From positions 248,001 through 312,000 of the forward strand of contig NZ_JAUSYV010000002.1 of NCBI RefSeq assembly GCF_030817055.1: a stretch of DNA of 64,000 nucleotides, in the 5' to 3' direction. The position numbers and the translations under genes were made by a program. Numbering within the stretch: the first letter of the stretch is position 1; each line of letters begins with the position of its first letter. The DNA is from Bacillus sp. V2I10. Its GTDB lineage: Bacteria; Bacillota; Bacilli; Bacillales; Bacillaceae. Positions 34,922 through 43,687 of the stretch are shown piece by piece. The notes beneath the pieces are model-generated. The model was given only the letters and a program-made list of their open reading frames with translations, was not told the origin of the DNA and made no database searches.

Positions 34922-35935
34922 TCACCTTTGAACATGAAAGGAAGAGTATTTGAAAAGATTTTCTACTTCTTCTACTTTGGAGATGGTCATATCTCCAGGT
35001 ATTGTATGTTTTAAAGCTGCCGCTGCAGCAGCAAATTCTACTTTATAGCCATTATCCATATTTGATAAATAGGCATATAAGAACCCTGCAGTATAAGCAT
35101 CGCCCGTTCCAACTCGATCAACGATATCGATGGAGTAGTGTCTGGATTGATAGATTTTTTTTCCATCATATTGTATACCTTGGTAATGGTTTCTTGAAGC
35201 AGATTTAACATCCCTAATCGAAGATACAATGTATTCAAATTGATATTTCTTGTAAATCTTTGAATATAAGTCCTCGTAATAGCTTAAAATATCGGTTTCT
35301 TCCAAACTTTTTTCAGGTTTAATTTCAAGAATATTTGTAAAATCAAGATGGCCTGCAAAAATAATGTCAACATACTCTAATACTTGTTCAAACTTTTCCT
35401 TCGCCTGTTCTAAAGACCATAGCTTGCTCCGATAATTAAAATCAAAGCTAACTTTTAATCCTTTTTCTTTTGCAGCTTTTATTAACGTTTTCGCCAGTTG
35501 AAAACTTTCTTCACTTATTCCTAATGTAATTCCGGACACATGGAACAAATCCTGATCTTTGAATATTTCATCAATGTTAAATTCATATATTTTTGCTTCC
35601 GTTATGGCAGAGCTTTTTCGATCATACACCACTTTGCTCGATCTTACTGAATAGCCGTTTTCTAAAAAATAAATCCCGATTCGATCGCCGCCCCTAATAA
35701 TATTAGAAGTATTAACTCCAAATTCTCTTAACTTGTTAATTGCTGCATCTCCAATTTCATTATTAGGGAGTTTCGTGACGAAAGATGTGCTGATTCCATA
35801 TTGACTTAAAGATACAGCCACATTTGCTTCACTTCCGCCATATGTTACATCTAAAAGCGATGTGCCGATGATTTTACTATTTCCTGGAGGTGATAGTCTA
35901 AGAAGGATTTCACCTAACGTTACAACCTTTTTCAT
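34922..35935 (-). CDS. kdgK: 2-keto-3-deoxygluconate kinase (PfkB family)
   Basis: The 337-residue protein has the PfkB N-terminal signature LLRLSPPGNSKIIG and YGGSEANVAVSLSQYG, and the C-terminal nucleotide/catalytic signature DRVGTGDAYTAGFLYAYL with the catalytic Asp in GDAYTAG. It phosphorylates KDG to KDPG in the cytoplasm, the substrate of the aldolase encoded 6 bp upstream. A start with AGGTGAGATCAA is clear. It is the last gene of the uronate operon. Confidence 0.9.
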   Translation of the reverse strand: MKKVVTLGEILLRLSPPGNSKIIGTSLLDVTYGGSEANVAVSLSQYGISTSFVTKLPNNEIGDAAINKLREFGVNTSNIIRGGDRIGIYFLENGYSVRSSKVVYDRKSSAITEAKIYEFNIDEIFKDQDLFHVSGITLGISEESFQLAKTLIKAAKEKGLKVSFDFNYRSKLWSLEQAKEKFEQVLEYVDIIFAGHLDFTNILEIKPEKSLEETDILSYYEDLYSKIYKKYQFEYIVSSIRDVKSASRNHYQGIQYDGKKIYQSRHYSIDIVDRVGTGDAYTAGFLYAYLSNMDNGYKVEFAAAAAALKHTIPGDMTISKVEEVENLFKYSSFHVQR

Positions 35936-35941
35936 TTGATC

Positions 35942-36589
35942 TCACCTTTTTTCATTTAGTTCCTGCCGAGCTTCTTTCACTTTTTTTACAAATTGTTTTG
36001 CTTTTGCAGTGATTTGTTCAGATGATCCTTTTGTAAGTTCACCTCCAACCCCTACAGCGATTACGCCATTTTTGATCCACTCTTTTACATTGTCCAGGCT
36101 TACTCCTCCCGTAGGCATAATGTTTGCTTGCGGAAGTGGTGCCTTAATATCTTTTACAAAGGTAGGTCCGAATGCTCTTCCTGGGAATAGTTTAATAATG
36201 TCGCATCCTGCTTCTAATGCTTGAATCATTTCCTTTATCGTCATACAACCAGCCATGTATGGAATTTGATATCGATTACAAAGTTTAGCCGTTTCTAAAT
36301 CAAAACCAGGAGATACGATAAAGTCGGCTCCAGCTAATATTGCTATTCTAGCTGTTTCGGAATCTAGTACTGTGCCAGCGCCAACAATCAGATCACTTCC
36401 GGGAATTTCCTCCTTTAATGCAGTGATAACATTCGAAGCACCTGGTACTGTATAGGTGACTTCAATTACTGATATTCCACCTTTAATGCACGCATAAGAT
36501 ATTTCCTTCGTTTGAGCAATATTGTCTGCTCTTACAACAGACACAACACCAACGTCAACGATTCTCCTAAGGATGTCAATTTTTTTCAC
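35942..36589 (-). CDS. kdgA: KDPG/KHG aldolase
   Basis: A GTG at 36589 with AAGGAG nine bases upstream gives the normal 215-residue length. Motifs VVSVVRAD, GGISVIEVTYTVPG, VGAGTVLD and DIIKLFPGRAFGP with the Schiff-base Lys identify the class I KDPG aldolase. It splits KDPG into pyruvate and glyceraldehyde-3-phosphate and completes the pathway shared by glucuronate and galacturonate. It lies between the oxidoreductase and kinase genes. Confidence 0.92.
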   Translation of the reverse strand: MKKIDILRRIVDVGVVSVVRADNIAQTKEISYACIKGGISVIEVTYTVPGASNVITALKEEIPGSDLIVGAGTVLDSETARIAILAGADFIVSPGFDLETAKLCNRYQIPYMAGCMTIKEMIQALEAGCDIIKLFPGRAFGPTFVKDIKAPLPQANIMPTGGVSLDNVKEWIKNGVIAVGVGGELTKGSSEQITAKAKQFVKKVKEARQELNEKR

Positions 36590-36620
36590 TTTCACACACT
36601 CCTTAAATTGAGATTTAAAA

Positions 36621-37469
36621 TTATACTCCAGAATAAGCCATAAATCCGCCATCTACCGGAATAGTGATACCTGTTACAAAGCCTGACATGTTTTCATCAG
36701 CTAACCAAATTAATGTTCCTAAAAGGTCCTCCGGCTTACCAAACCGCCTCATTGGAGTGTGAGATAGAATTTTTTGAGATCTCTCAGTTAACGAGCCATC
36801 TTCATTCGTTAATAGCTTCCTATTTTGTTCTGTTAAGAAAAAGCCCGGTGCAATAGCATTTATGCGAATTCCTACTTCAGCCATGTGAACAGCCATCCAC
36901 TGGGTAAAATTATCAATACCTGCTTTTGCTGCGCTATAAGCTGGAACTTTTGTCATTGGACAAGGCGCACTCATCGATGACATATTTATCACAATTGAGC
37001 CTTTTCTATTGATCATTTTCTTTGTGAATACTTGTGTTGGTATGAGTGTTCCAAGAATGTTTAAGTTAAATACAAATCCAAAACCCTCAGCATCTAAGTC
37101 AAAAAATGAAGTAATTTCATTATTCATCAGGTCTTCCGGCTTTAACGTTTCATTTGTGGTTGTGCCATTAGGATGGTTTCCACCTGCGCCATTGACTAAA
37201 ATATCACAAACGCCGAATTGTTCGGTAATAATTTCTTCTGCTCTCTTTACATCTTCAATATCTAACACATTACAGGCAACTGCAATAGCTTTACCACCAG
37301 CTTGTCTTATTTCTTCTGCTACTTTTTCGCCTTTGTCTACAGTTCTATTTAAGATAGCTACTTTTACTCCTTGTCTGCCAAGTTCTTTAGCCATTTGACT
37401 GCAAAGAACTCCACTTCCACCTGTTATAACAGCTACTTTTCCATTTAAGTTTTCATTTATTCCTAGCAT
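36621..37469 (-). CDS. uxuB: D-mannonate (fructuronate) oxidoreductase, SDR family
   Basis: The 282-residue short-chain dehydrogenase has the cofactor loop TGGSGVLC, NGAGGNHPNGTTTNE and the catalytic YSAAK. The long insertion before the Ser region and the MSSMSAPCPMTKVPAYSAAKAGIDNFTQWM segment resemble B. subtilis UxuB (YjmF), which reduces fructuronate to mannonate. It overlaps the uxuA gene by seven bases. The pairing with mannonate dehydratase supports the substrate. Confidence 0.85.
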   Translation of the reverse strand: MLGINENLNGKVAVITGGSGVLCSQMAKELGRQGVKVAILNRTVDKGEKVAEEIRQAGGKAIAVACNVLDIEDVKRAEEIITEQFGVCDILVNGAGGNHPNGTTTNETLKPEDLMNNEITSFFDLDAEGFGFVFNLNILGTLIPTQVFTKKMINRKGSIVINMSSMSAPCPMTKVPAYSAAKAGIDNFTQWMAVHMAEVGIRINAIAPGFFLTEQNRKLLTNEDGSLTERSQKILSHTPMRRFGKPEDLLGTLIWLADENMSGFVTGITIPVDGGFMAYSGV

Positions 37470-38545
37470 GACGTTCCCCCCTGTTCAGATCTTACTAACG
37501 CATCCCAAATGCCCCATAAATACATAATTCCAAGAGCTCTGTCATAAAGCCCATAGCCAGGTCTGCATTCCTCACCCCAAATATGTCTACCATGGTCTGG
37601 CCTTGCATACCCAGTGAAACCATTCTCATGATAAGCCTTCACAATATCGTAAATATCTACTGAACCATCAGTAATTCGATGGGACGTCTCTATAAAATCG
37701 CCATTTTCATAGATTTTCACATTCCGAATATGTGCGAATGGGATTCGATCTGCGAATTCTCTTACCATTTCTGCTACATTGTTATCAGGATTTGCACCTA
37801 AAGAACCGCTACATAGGGTGACACAGTTGTAAGGGTTATCAACAAGGTTTAACAATCTTTTAATATTCTCTTTGTTCGTTATAATTCTTGGCAATCCGAA
37901 AACAGGCCAAGGCGGATCATCAGGGTGAATCGCCATTTTGATATCGTTTATTTCAGCGACAGGAATAATTTGTTTTAAAAAGTATTGAAGGTTATTCCAT
38001 AAATCTTCTTCTGTTACATTTTGATATGCATCAAAAAGATTAGAAAGATGTTCTAGTCTTTCTGGTTCCCAACCCGGCATTGTAAAATCTGGGTTTTTTG
38101 TTATTTCTTCTACTAACTCCATTGGATCCATATTGTCAACCTTGTCCTTTTCATAGAAAAGGGCAGTAGAACCATCTTCTAGTTCTTTATGCAAATCAGT
38201 TCTGATCCAATCAAATACCGGCATGAAGTTATAACAAATAACTTTAACCCCAACTTTCGCTAGCTTCTCGATCGTTCTTTTATAATTTTCAATATACTGA
38301 TCTCTAGTCGGTAGTCCAAGCTTTATATCTTCGTGAACATTTACACTTTCAACAACTTTTATGTTTAACCCATACTCGTCCGCTTGTTTTTTTACTTCAA
38401 GAATTTTTTCCATTGTCCATTCTTTACCTGTTGGAATATCATGAAGTGCCCAAACAATTCCCTCAACACCAGGGATTTGCTTAATCTGATCGAGGGTCAC
38501 ACTATCATTGCCCTCGCCATACCATCTAAACACCATTTTCATCAC
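37463..38545 (-). CDS. uxuA: Mannonate dehydratase
   Basis: The 360-residue protein opens KMVFRWYGEGNDSVTLDQIKQIPGVEGIVWALHDIPTG in pieces typical of UxuA, and contains AIHPDDPPWPVFGLPRI and CSGSLGANPDNN, with His and Cys metal ligands, and RPDHGRHIWGE. It removes water from D-mannonate to give 2-keto-3-deoxygluconate. It is first in the uxuA-uxuB-kdgA-kdgK operon, with a cre-like site 116 bp upstream. Confidence 0.93.
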   Translation of the reverse strand: MMKMVFRWYGEGNDSVTLDQIKQIPGVEGIVWALHDIPTGKEWTMEKILEVKKQADEYGLNIKVVESVNVHEDIKLGLPTRDQYIENYKRTIEKLAKVGVKVICYNFMPVFDWIRTDLHKELEDGSTALFYEKDKVDNMDPMELVEEITKNPDFTMPGWEPERLEHLSNLFDAYQNVTEEDLWNNLQYFLKQIIPVAEINDIKMAIHPDDPPWPVFGLPRIITNKENIKRLLNLVDNPYNCVTLCSGSLGANPDNNVAEMVREFADRIPFAHIRNVKIYENGDFIETSHRITDGSVDIYDIVKAYHENGFTGYARPDHGRHIWGEECRPGYGLYDRALGIMYLWGIWDALVRSEQGGTSC

Positions 38546-38660
38546 TTAATCCCTCCAAAACTCGTCTAACCTACGATTCATAATATCCTTGACTAGTTCT
38601 AAATCATAAAACACCTCTGCAACAGTAATAATTTTTAGTCTGTTTGTGATTAAACACAAT

Positions 38661-38674
38661 AGACAACGCTTACA
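38661..38674 (-). promoter_or_regulatory. cre-like site before the uxuA operon
   Basis: TGTAAGCGTTGTCT on the minus strand matches the CcpA consensus with one mismatch. It lies upstream of the operon and downstream of the GntR gene end. Confidence 0.55.
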
Positions 38675-38732
38675 ATAAAAATAAAAATCGAAGATAGTAA
38701 AATCATTGAATCTTCAATTTTCTATTTCATTG

Positions 38733-39410
38733 TTACTTAAAATAAGTAGGATACTCTTTTCTAAGTGTTTCTTTATCAAAAATAACCATTGTTAAGTGTT
38801 CCTTCATCATCTTTACAGCTACTTCCGGCTCTTTATTTCTAATGGCTTCTATAAGAAGTAAATGCTGATGATAGATGCCATCCCAATTTAAATTTGTTGC
38901 TAATCTTAACATACGTAATCGTTTAAAATGCATGTTCATACTTTGAATCACATACCAAATATTTCCTTTTTTACACCCATCAAAAATCGTTTGATGAAAT
39001 TCCTCATCTAGTTGAAAGAGCTTTTCATAATTTTTTTCCTTCATGCACATTTCTTGCATCATTAAATTCATTTCCAAAGAAAATAGCTTTTCCTGTGGAA
39101 AAGTCTCACAAGCTAGTTGAATAACCGCAACCTCTAAATGCTCTCTCATGAATCGTGCTTCTTCCACAAGGTTTAAATCAATTAACGAAACGCATGTCCC
39201 CTTTTGAGGATAAATATCTAATAATCCATCTTTTGATAGCTGAATAAAGGATTCTCTAACTGGTGTTCGACTTACTTTAAATTTCTCTGAGATTTCTTTC
39301 TCAGAAATTTTATCACCCGGTAAAAGTCGAAATTTTAATATTTCTTCTTTTAAAAGAGAATAAATCTGCTCTCTTGTTGAGCCAGCTTTCATTTTTGAAT
39401 CTTTATTCAC
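38733..39410 (-). CDS. GntR family (FCD domain) regulator of the uronate genes
   Basis: GTG at 39410 follows AAGGAG. The 225-residue protein has a winged helix-turn-helix (about 10-70, with EKEISEKFKVSRTPVRESFIQLSKDGLL) and a C-terminal FCD ligand-binding domain of helices. Such UxuR/KdgR-like regulators bind a uronate intermediate and release their operators. Its own upstream region carries the TACTTGTATGG-like motif also seen at 34753, suggesting autoregulation and control of the cluster. Confidence 0.88.
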   Translation of the reverse strand: MNKDSKMKAGSTREQIYSLLKEEILKFRLLPGDKISEKEISEKFKVSRTPVRESFIQLSKDGLLDIYPQKGTCVSLIDLNLVEEARFMREHLEVAVIQLACETFPQEKLFSLEMNLMMQEMCMKEKNYEKLFQLDEEFHQTIFDGCKKGNIWYVIQSMNMHFKRLRMLRLATNLNWDGIYHQHLLLIEAIRNKEPEVAVKMMKEHLTMVIFDKETLRKEYPTYFK

Positions 39411-39434
39411 TTAATCTCGCTCCTTATCACCATA

Positions 39435-39457
39435 TTACCATACTACCATACAAGTAT
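39435..39457 (-). promoter_or_regulatory. Candidate GntR operator in front of its own gene
   Basis: Minus-strand sequence TATACTTGTATGGTAGTATG has repeated ATGGTA steps and contains ACTTGTATGGT, identical over 11 bp to 34753-34763. Position 25-47 bp before the start codon fits repression. Confidence 0.45.
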
Positions 39458-39702
39458 ATCTAGATTCTAACATGCTAATATTCATTTGAGAAGAGGAGTC
39501 CAATAACATTTTTACTTGGAGTAGGTCTTGCCAGTGTGTTTCAATTAGATCCCAGTCAACGGTATCACTAAACAGCTGGTCAATATGCTGATACTTTATT
39601 TCCTTATCAGCCCTATAAAATTTTAGATCCTTCCAATTTGGGGTATTGACAGGGTTGCTGCCATAGACCGCAAAGTATAAACCTGCCTAGCTCAATAAGT
39701 CT

Positions 39703-39992
39703 TGTTCCATTAAATGGCCCTTATGTAGAAGAACTTCAGTATCCGCTTACTCCGTTAAACTGCCCTTTAATGGAATAACTACATATTCAAGATGAACTAA
39801 CTAATTTCCTTACTTCAGAATCTGCCCGATTCAAAAAGGACGCCTTCTTATTCAAGAAGTGCGCCCTTTTCTGGAATACCTAAAATATGATTTCAATCTT
39901 AAAATCAATTAATTCTTCTTTCACTAAAGCCCCCGATTGTTGAATATCATTTATGTTGTCTTATCGAAGAAAAGCGTCCTATAATTGAATAA
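39703..39992. repeat. Cluster of three dispersed repeat types (A, C and B)
   Basis: Type A (39703-39778) runs from TTCCATTAAATGGCCC to TTAAACTGCCCTTTAATGG; relatives lie at 45512, 56641 and 63001. Type C (39861-39927) is identical over 67 bp to 51589-51655. Type B (39930-39992), with CCGATTGTTGAATATCATTT and TTATCGAAGAAAAGCG, recurs at 45612, 51544 and 56741. None is coding. Confidence 0.85.
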
Positions 39993-40062
39993 ATAAAATC
40001 TGACTTCACTCATAAAGTCACTTAATTCTTATAGAACTAACGCACCCGTTAGCTTAAGTACA

Positions 40063-40485
40063 TTAATTCACATTCTTAATCTCCAGACCGTGACATTTAA
40101 AGTTATAATTAGGATTTTTCCTAACCTCTTCTTTCTGAAGTTCATACATGGCTATTTTATAGTTTATTTCTTCCAAGTGTTTTACGCTTTCTTCAATTTT
40201 CTTCTGCACTTCCAATTTATGCTGCATCAACATTTCTTCTCTTTGCAGGAAGGTAGGGTTTCCTAATTCATAAAGTTCCTTATATTCTTTTATTTTAGAA
40301 AGAGGCATTCCTGTCTCTTTTAGACAACGAATAAAAGAAATCCAATCTATTTGTTGTTCGTTATAAACTCTACGACCTTTTTCATCACGAGATATATTTG
40401 GTAATATCCCTTGCTCTTCATAAAATCTAAGTGTCTTTGCAGATACATTTAAATTCTCCACTACATATTTCATCGGATACAACAT
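40063..40485 (-). CDS. MerR-family regulator
   Basis: The 140-residue protein has the MerR N-terminal winged helix (VVENLNVSAKTLRFYEEQGIL, with RVYNEQQIDWISFIRCLKETGMPL) and a long coiled-coil helix (about 80-125). There is no Cys cluster, so it is of the organic/aldehyde-stress type rather than metal-sensing. It diverges from an old yellow enzyme gene, the common target of such regulators. The ATG follows AAAGGTGGG. Confidence 0.88.
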   Translation of the reverse strand: MLYPMKYVVENLNVSAKTLRFYEEQGILPNISRDEKGRRVYNEQQIDWISFIRCLKETGMPLSKIKEYKELYELGNPTFLQREEMLMQHKLEVQKKIEESVKHLEEINYKIAMYELQKEEVRKNPNYNFKCHGLEIKNVN

Positions 40486-40503
40486 TTTATTTTCCCACCT
40501 TTT

Positions 40504-40522
40504 AGTTACAGTTACTGTAACT
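40504..40522. promoter_or_regulatory. 19-bp perfect palindrome at the merR start
   Basis: AGTTACAGTTACTGTAACT is a perfect palindrome around a central T, 18 bases before the MerR gene start and over its transcription start region. It is a good candidate autoregulatory operator. Confidence 0.5.
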
Positions 40523-40587
40523 ATAATATATCATAAGGGAGAATATATACACAACAATCCTTTATATAATCATATAAAAATCAATAC

Positions 40588-40618
40588 TTGACTTACCCTA
40601 ACGTTAACCAATTACACT
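40588..40618 (+). promoter_or_regulatory. MerR-type promoter with a 19-bp spacer
   Basis: TTGACT (40588-40593) and TACACT (40613-40618) are separated by 19 bp, the long spacing that MerR activators correct. The spacer centre holds the palindrome TAACGTTA. It reads toward the flavin oxidoreductase gene. Confidence 0.55.
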
Positions 40619-40722
40619 AAAGTAGAACTTCTAATAGGGATAGTTGTAACGGCTCAGAATGGTAATAATAGTAGTCAGATTAACTCAACATTAGAAGAAT
40701 ATTCGATAGAGAGGTTAAAGAA

Positions 40723-41844
40723 ATGAATCAAAAATACAGTAGGTTATTTGAATCCTTCACATTCAAAAGCGGAATAACAATTAAGAATAGAATCGTCATG
40801 GCACCTATGACAACCTGGTCAAGTAATGAGGACCTTACCATCTCGGATGACGAGGTAAAGTATTACAAACAAAGAGTAAATGGAGTAGGACTCGTCATTA
40901 CAGGGTGTACTCATGTTACACCTAATGGGCAAGGTTTTACGAATGAATTTGCTGGATACAATGATGAATTTACTCCAAGTTTACGAAAATTAGCTGATGC
41001 AGCGAAAAGTGGAGGCTCCCCTGCGGTATTACAGATTTTTCATGCGGGTAATAAAGCCTTGTCTGGATTGGATGCAGTTAGTGCGAGTGCATTGCAACCC
41101 GAAGTTACTAATTTAGGTTCAACTTCAGAAACAAGAGAACTATCACATGAGGAGATCTTGTCGATTGTACGTGCTTTTGGAGACACAACAAGACGAGCGA
41201 TTGAAGCCGGATTTGATGGCGTCGAAATTCATGGGGCTCATGGATTTTTAATTCAGAATTTTTGGTCGCCAGCAACGAATCAACGGACGGACCAATGGGG
41301 AGGATCACTTGAAAATCGCTTGCGTTTTCCGTTGGCAATTATTGAAGAAATCAAAAATGTCATTGAAAAACATGCTACAAAACCATTCATTTTAGGATAT
41401 CGATTTTCCCCTGAAGAATCCTCTAAAAAGGACGGATTACGTATGAAAGACACGTATGAATTAATTGATTTCCTTGTTGAACAAAATTTAGATTATATAC
41501 ACGCTTCATTAGATAATGTGTCTTCAAAGCCAGTAGATAGTCAAGATGAAAAAACACGCCTTGAATTGATTCTTGAAAAAGCAAATGGTAAGGTACCTGT
41601 ATTGGCTGCTGGTTCCATGATAACACCAGATGATTCTCTTAAAGCTATGGAATTAGGATTACCGTTAGTTGCCATTGGGCATGCGTTAATTATGAATCCT
41701 GATTGGGTTGAAAAGGTCGCAAATGGGCTTGAAGCGGAGGTTGCTTCTGAGTTAGACGTATCGAAACTTGACCAGCTTAATATTCCAGAAAAACTATGGA
41801 ATGTTATTCAAGCAATGCCAGGTTGGTTTAATATTGGTAAATAA
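40723..41844 (+). CDS. Old yellow enzyme family NADH:flavin oxidoreductase
   Basis: The 373-residue TIM-barrel protein shows IKNRIVMAPMTTW (FMN binding), the HGAHGFLIQNFWSPATNQRTDQWGG block cut into its catalytic His pair and Asn region, and VLAAGSM near the phosphate site. Such enzymes use FMN to reduce activated C=C bonds, often of toxic aldehydes or quinones. It is divergent from the MerR gene and likely induced by it. A compact terminator follows. Confidence 0.9.
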   Translation: MNQKYSRLFESFTFKSGITIKNRIVMAPMTTWSSNEDLTISDDEVKYYKQRVNGVGLVITGCTHVTPNGQGFTNEFAGYNDEFTPSLRKLADAAKSGGSPAVLQIFHAGNKALSGLDAVSASALQPEVTNLGSTSETRELSHEEILSIVRAFGDTTRRAIEAGFDGVEIHGAHGFLIQNFWSPATNQRTDQWGGSLENRLRFPLAIIEEIKNVIEKHATKPFILGYRFSPEESSKKDGLRMKDTYELIDFLVEQNLDYIHASLDNVSSKPVDSQDEKTRLELILEKANGKVPVLAAGSMITPDDSLKAMELGLPLVAIGHALIMNPDWVEKVANGLEAEVASELDVSKLDQLNIPEKLWNVIQAMPGWFNIGK

Positions 41845-41873
41845 AAAAGTAGCCCTATGGGTTACTTTTTTTA
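41843..41873 (+). terminator. Terminator of the flavin oxidoreductase gene
   Basis: AAAAGTAGCCC and GGGTTACTTTT pair around TAT, with T-rich sequence on one side and A-rich on the other. Confidence 0.8.
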
Positions 41874-41944
41874 TTTATCTTGCACTAGTCGAGTAGAAGA
41901 GAACCTCTCTACCTTGCGGTAGATTGTATTTCTCCCCCCTCACA

Positions 41945-41977
41945 GAACCGTGCTTGCGCTATTAACGCACACGGCTC
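41945..41977 (-). ncRNA. Domain V of the second group II intron
   Basis: A 33-nt hairpin: GAGCCGTGTGCG, a TTAATAG loop region and CGCAAGCACGGTTC. It lies 14 bp past the RT stop codon. Confidence 0.85.
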
Positions 41978-41991
41978 CTCCTAGTCATCAT

Positions 41992-43301
41992 TTACAGAAT
42001 GTAGCTAATCTCTTTTCTTAAATCGTATATATTCACTTTAATTCTTGGTGATGGTAGTGGATATTTATCAAGAAAGAGTCTGTACTTATCCCAAGTAAAG
42101 GATTTTCTTTGACTTCTTCTATTGAGCCACTTAAACAGTAAGTATTGGATTTTGTCTTTGAAGTTGTTAACATTTTGGGTATTATCTGTGATGCAGTAAT
42201 AGTTGTAATAACCTGTTAGTGAGCGTTTGAATCTATCCATAATCATATGAATATCTTTATTTCTATTATTCTTTAACCATTCTTTAGATTCCTTGAGTTT
42301 GCCTTGAACTTTCTTCCTACTTGATTTCCGCTTTACTCGGAAGTTACCTTGTTTACTCTTCCCACAATAGTGTGTAAAGCCTAAGAAATCAAAGGTTGCT
42401 GGTTTACCCTCTCCCTTTTGATTTGCATTTTTCTCCGCAAACCTCCCGAAGGGAATAATTTTGGTTTTATCCTCAGCTATTTCTAGGTTAAACTTCTTTA
42501 ATCTCATCTTTAAAGAATGGAAGAATTCCTGAGCTTCACTCTTATATTGAAAACAACAAACAAAATCATCTGCATATCTCACTATGTATGCTTGTCCTTT
42601 GCACTGTTTTCTAACCCTTTTCTCAAACCAAAGGTCGAGGACATAATGGAGGTATACATTAGCTAATACAGGTGATATTACTCCACCTTGCGGTGTACCA
42701 TTATCTGTTTTGTGTTTTCTACCTTCCTCCATATATCCACCTTTAAGAAACCTACCAATTATACTTAGTAAGTTAGGGTCAGCAATTCGCAGTTTTAAGA
42801 ACTCCATCATCCATATGTGGTCAACGTTGTCAAAGAATCCTTTAATATCTACATCTACTACATAGTTTACTGACCTCTTTTCAATGTAGTGGTTCAGTAT
42901 TTTCAAAGCATCGTGGCAATTACGATTTGGACGGAATCCAAAAGAGCAGTCTAGAAAATCATTTTCATAGATGGTATTTAGTATCTTCGTAATGCCTTTT
43001 GAACAATCTTATCTTCATGTTCCGGTATTCCCAATGGTCTTTTCTTGTTTGAGTTGAGCTTTGGAATATACATTCTCCTTACTGGAACAGGACGATAGCT
43101 TTTGCTTTTAAGCCTACATACTAAATCCTCTATGTTTTCTTCTAGATTTTCACTGTATTGCTCTTTAGTTGTACCGTTTACTCCAGTTGCCTTCTTATTA
43201 GGTAATTCAAGATGACATTGAACTAGTGATTGCTCATTTAGTAAATGTACAAGAGATGTAAATTTCATTTTAGGATCAGATTTTGCTAGTTTTGTTTCCA
43301 T
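41992..43301 (-). pseudogene. Intron-encoded reverse transcriptase/maturase, one frameshift
   Basis: The first frame (43301-42978) gives 107 residues with RT motif 0-1 sequence (MYIPKLNSNKKRPLGIPEHEDK). The second frame continues ITKILNTIYENDF, FGFRPNRNCHDALK, FFDNVDH, YADDFVCCF and a maturase domain, ending near KEISYIL. Restoring one A in CAAAAGGC (plus strand 42994-43001) joins them to about 436 residues, normal for a group II RT without HNH domain. No endonuclease domain is present. Confidence 0.85.
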
Positions 43302-43658
43302 TTATTATCCCTACCTCTGTGTGTAGTAAATGTGTCCCTAGTAAGGGTGATAACTGGTAGCTAGCCTTTCCTCCATCGGCATTACCCAACTTCATCGGTA
43401 CTACGCTGCTATCCGACTCCCTACATCGGCATTTGGTTTCCTTGCTTGTTATCGCTTGTACACCATACTCTTCTAAAAAAAAAAAGAAAAGACCGGTAGG
43501 GTCTCCCGAGTTGCCGTATCATATCAATGTGTAACGTGCCAAGGTCTCTGACTCCAGAGAGGTTTTATCCATCTTGCCCTTAACGAAGAATAAATTGTTG
43601 AATAAGATTAAGATAGTTCTTTCACGTCTATTTAACATAATAGTGCTTATCGTAAATG

Positions 43659-43683
43659 AAAAAGGCTGACTAAGCAGCCTTTT
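43659..43683 (-). terminator. Terminator of the sigma/anti-sigma operon
   Basis: AAAGGCTG and CAGCCTTT pair around CTTAGT-like loop bases, with a T-run on the minus strand, just after the anti-sigma stop. Confidence 0.75.
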
Positions 43684-43687
43684 CTCT

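Larger units (their letters stand above)
41888..43625 (-). mobile_element. Second group II intron, reverse transcriptase frameshifted
   Basis: Minus-strand domain V lies at 41945-41977 (GAGCCGTGTGCG...GCACGGTTC) and the 3' end is near 41888 (CTACTCGAC). The RT gene occupies 43301-41992. The 5' end is less certain: GTGAAAG at 43625 is the best candidate but is not a canonical GUGYG. The sequence GGCAAGATGGATAAAACC just inside fits 5' ribozyme domains. It sits between convergent gene ends. Confidence 0.75.

Noticed and set aside
41881..41990. tRNA-like folding near the OYE gene
   Set aside because: The structure is group II intron domain V/VI; no anticodon arm or CCA end.
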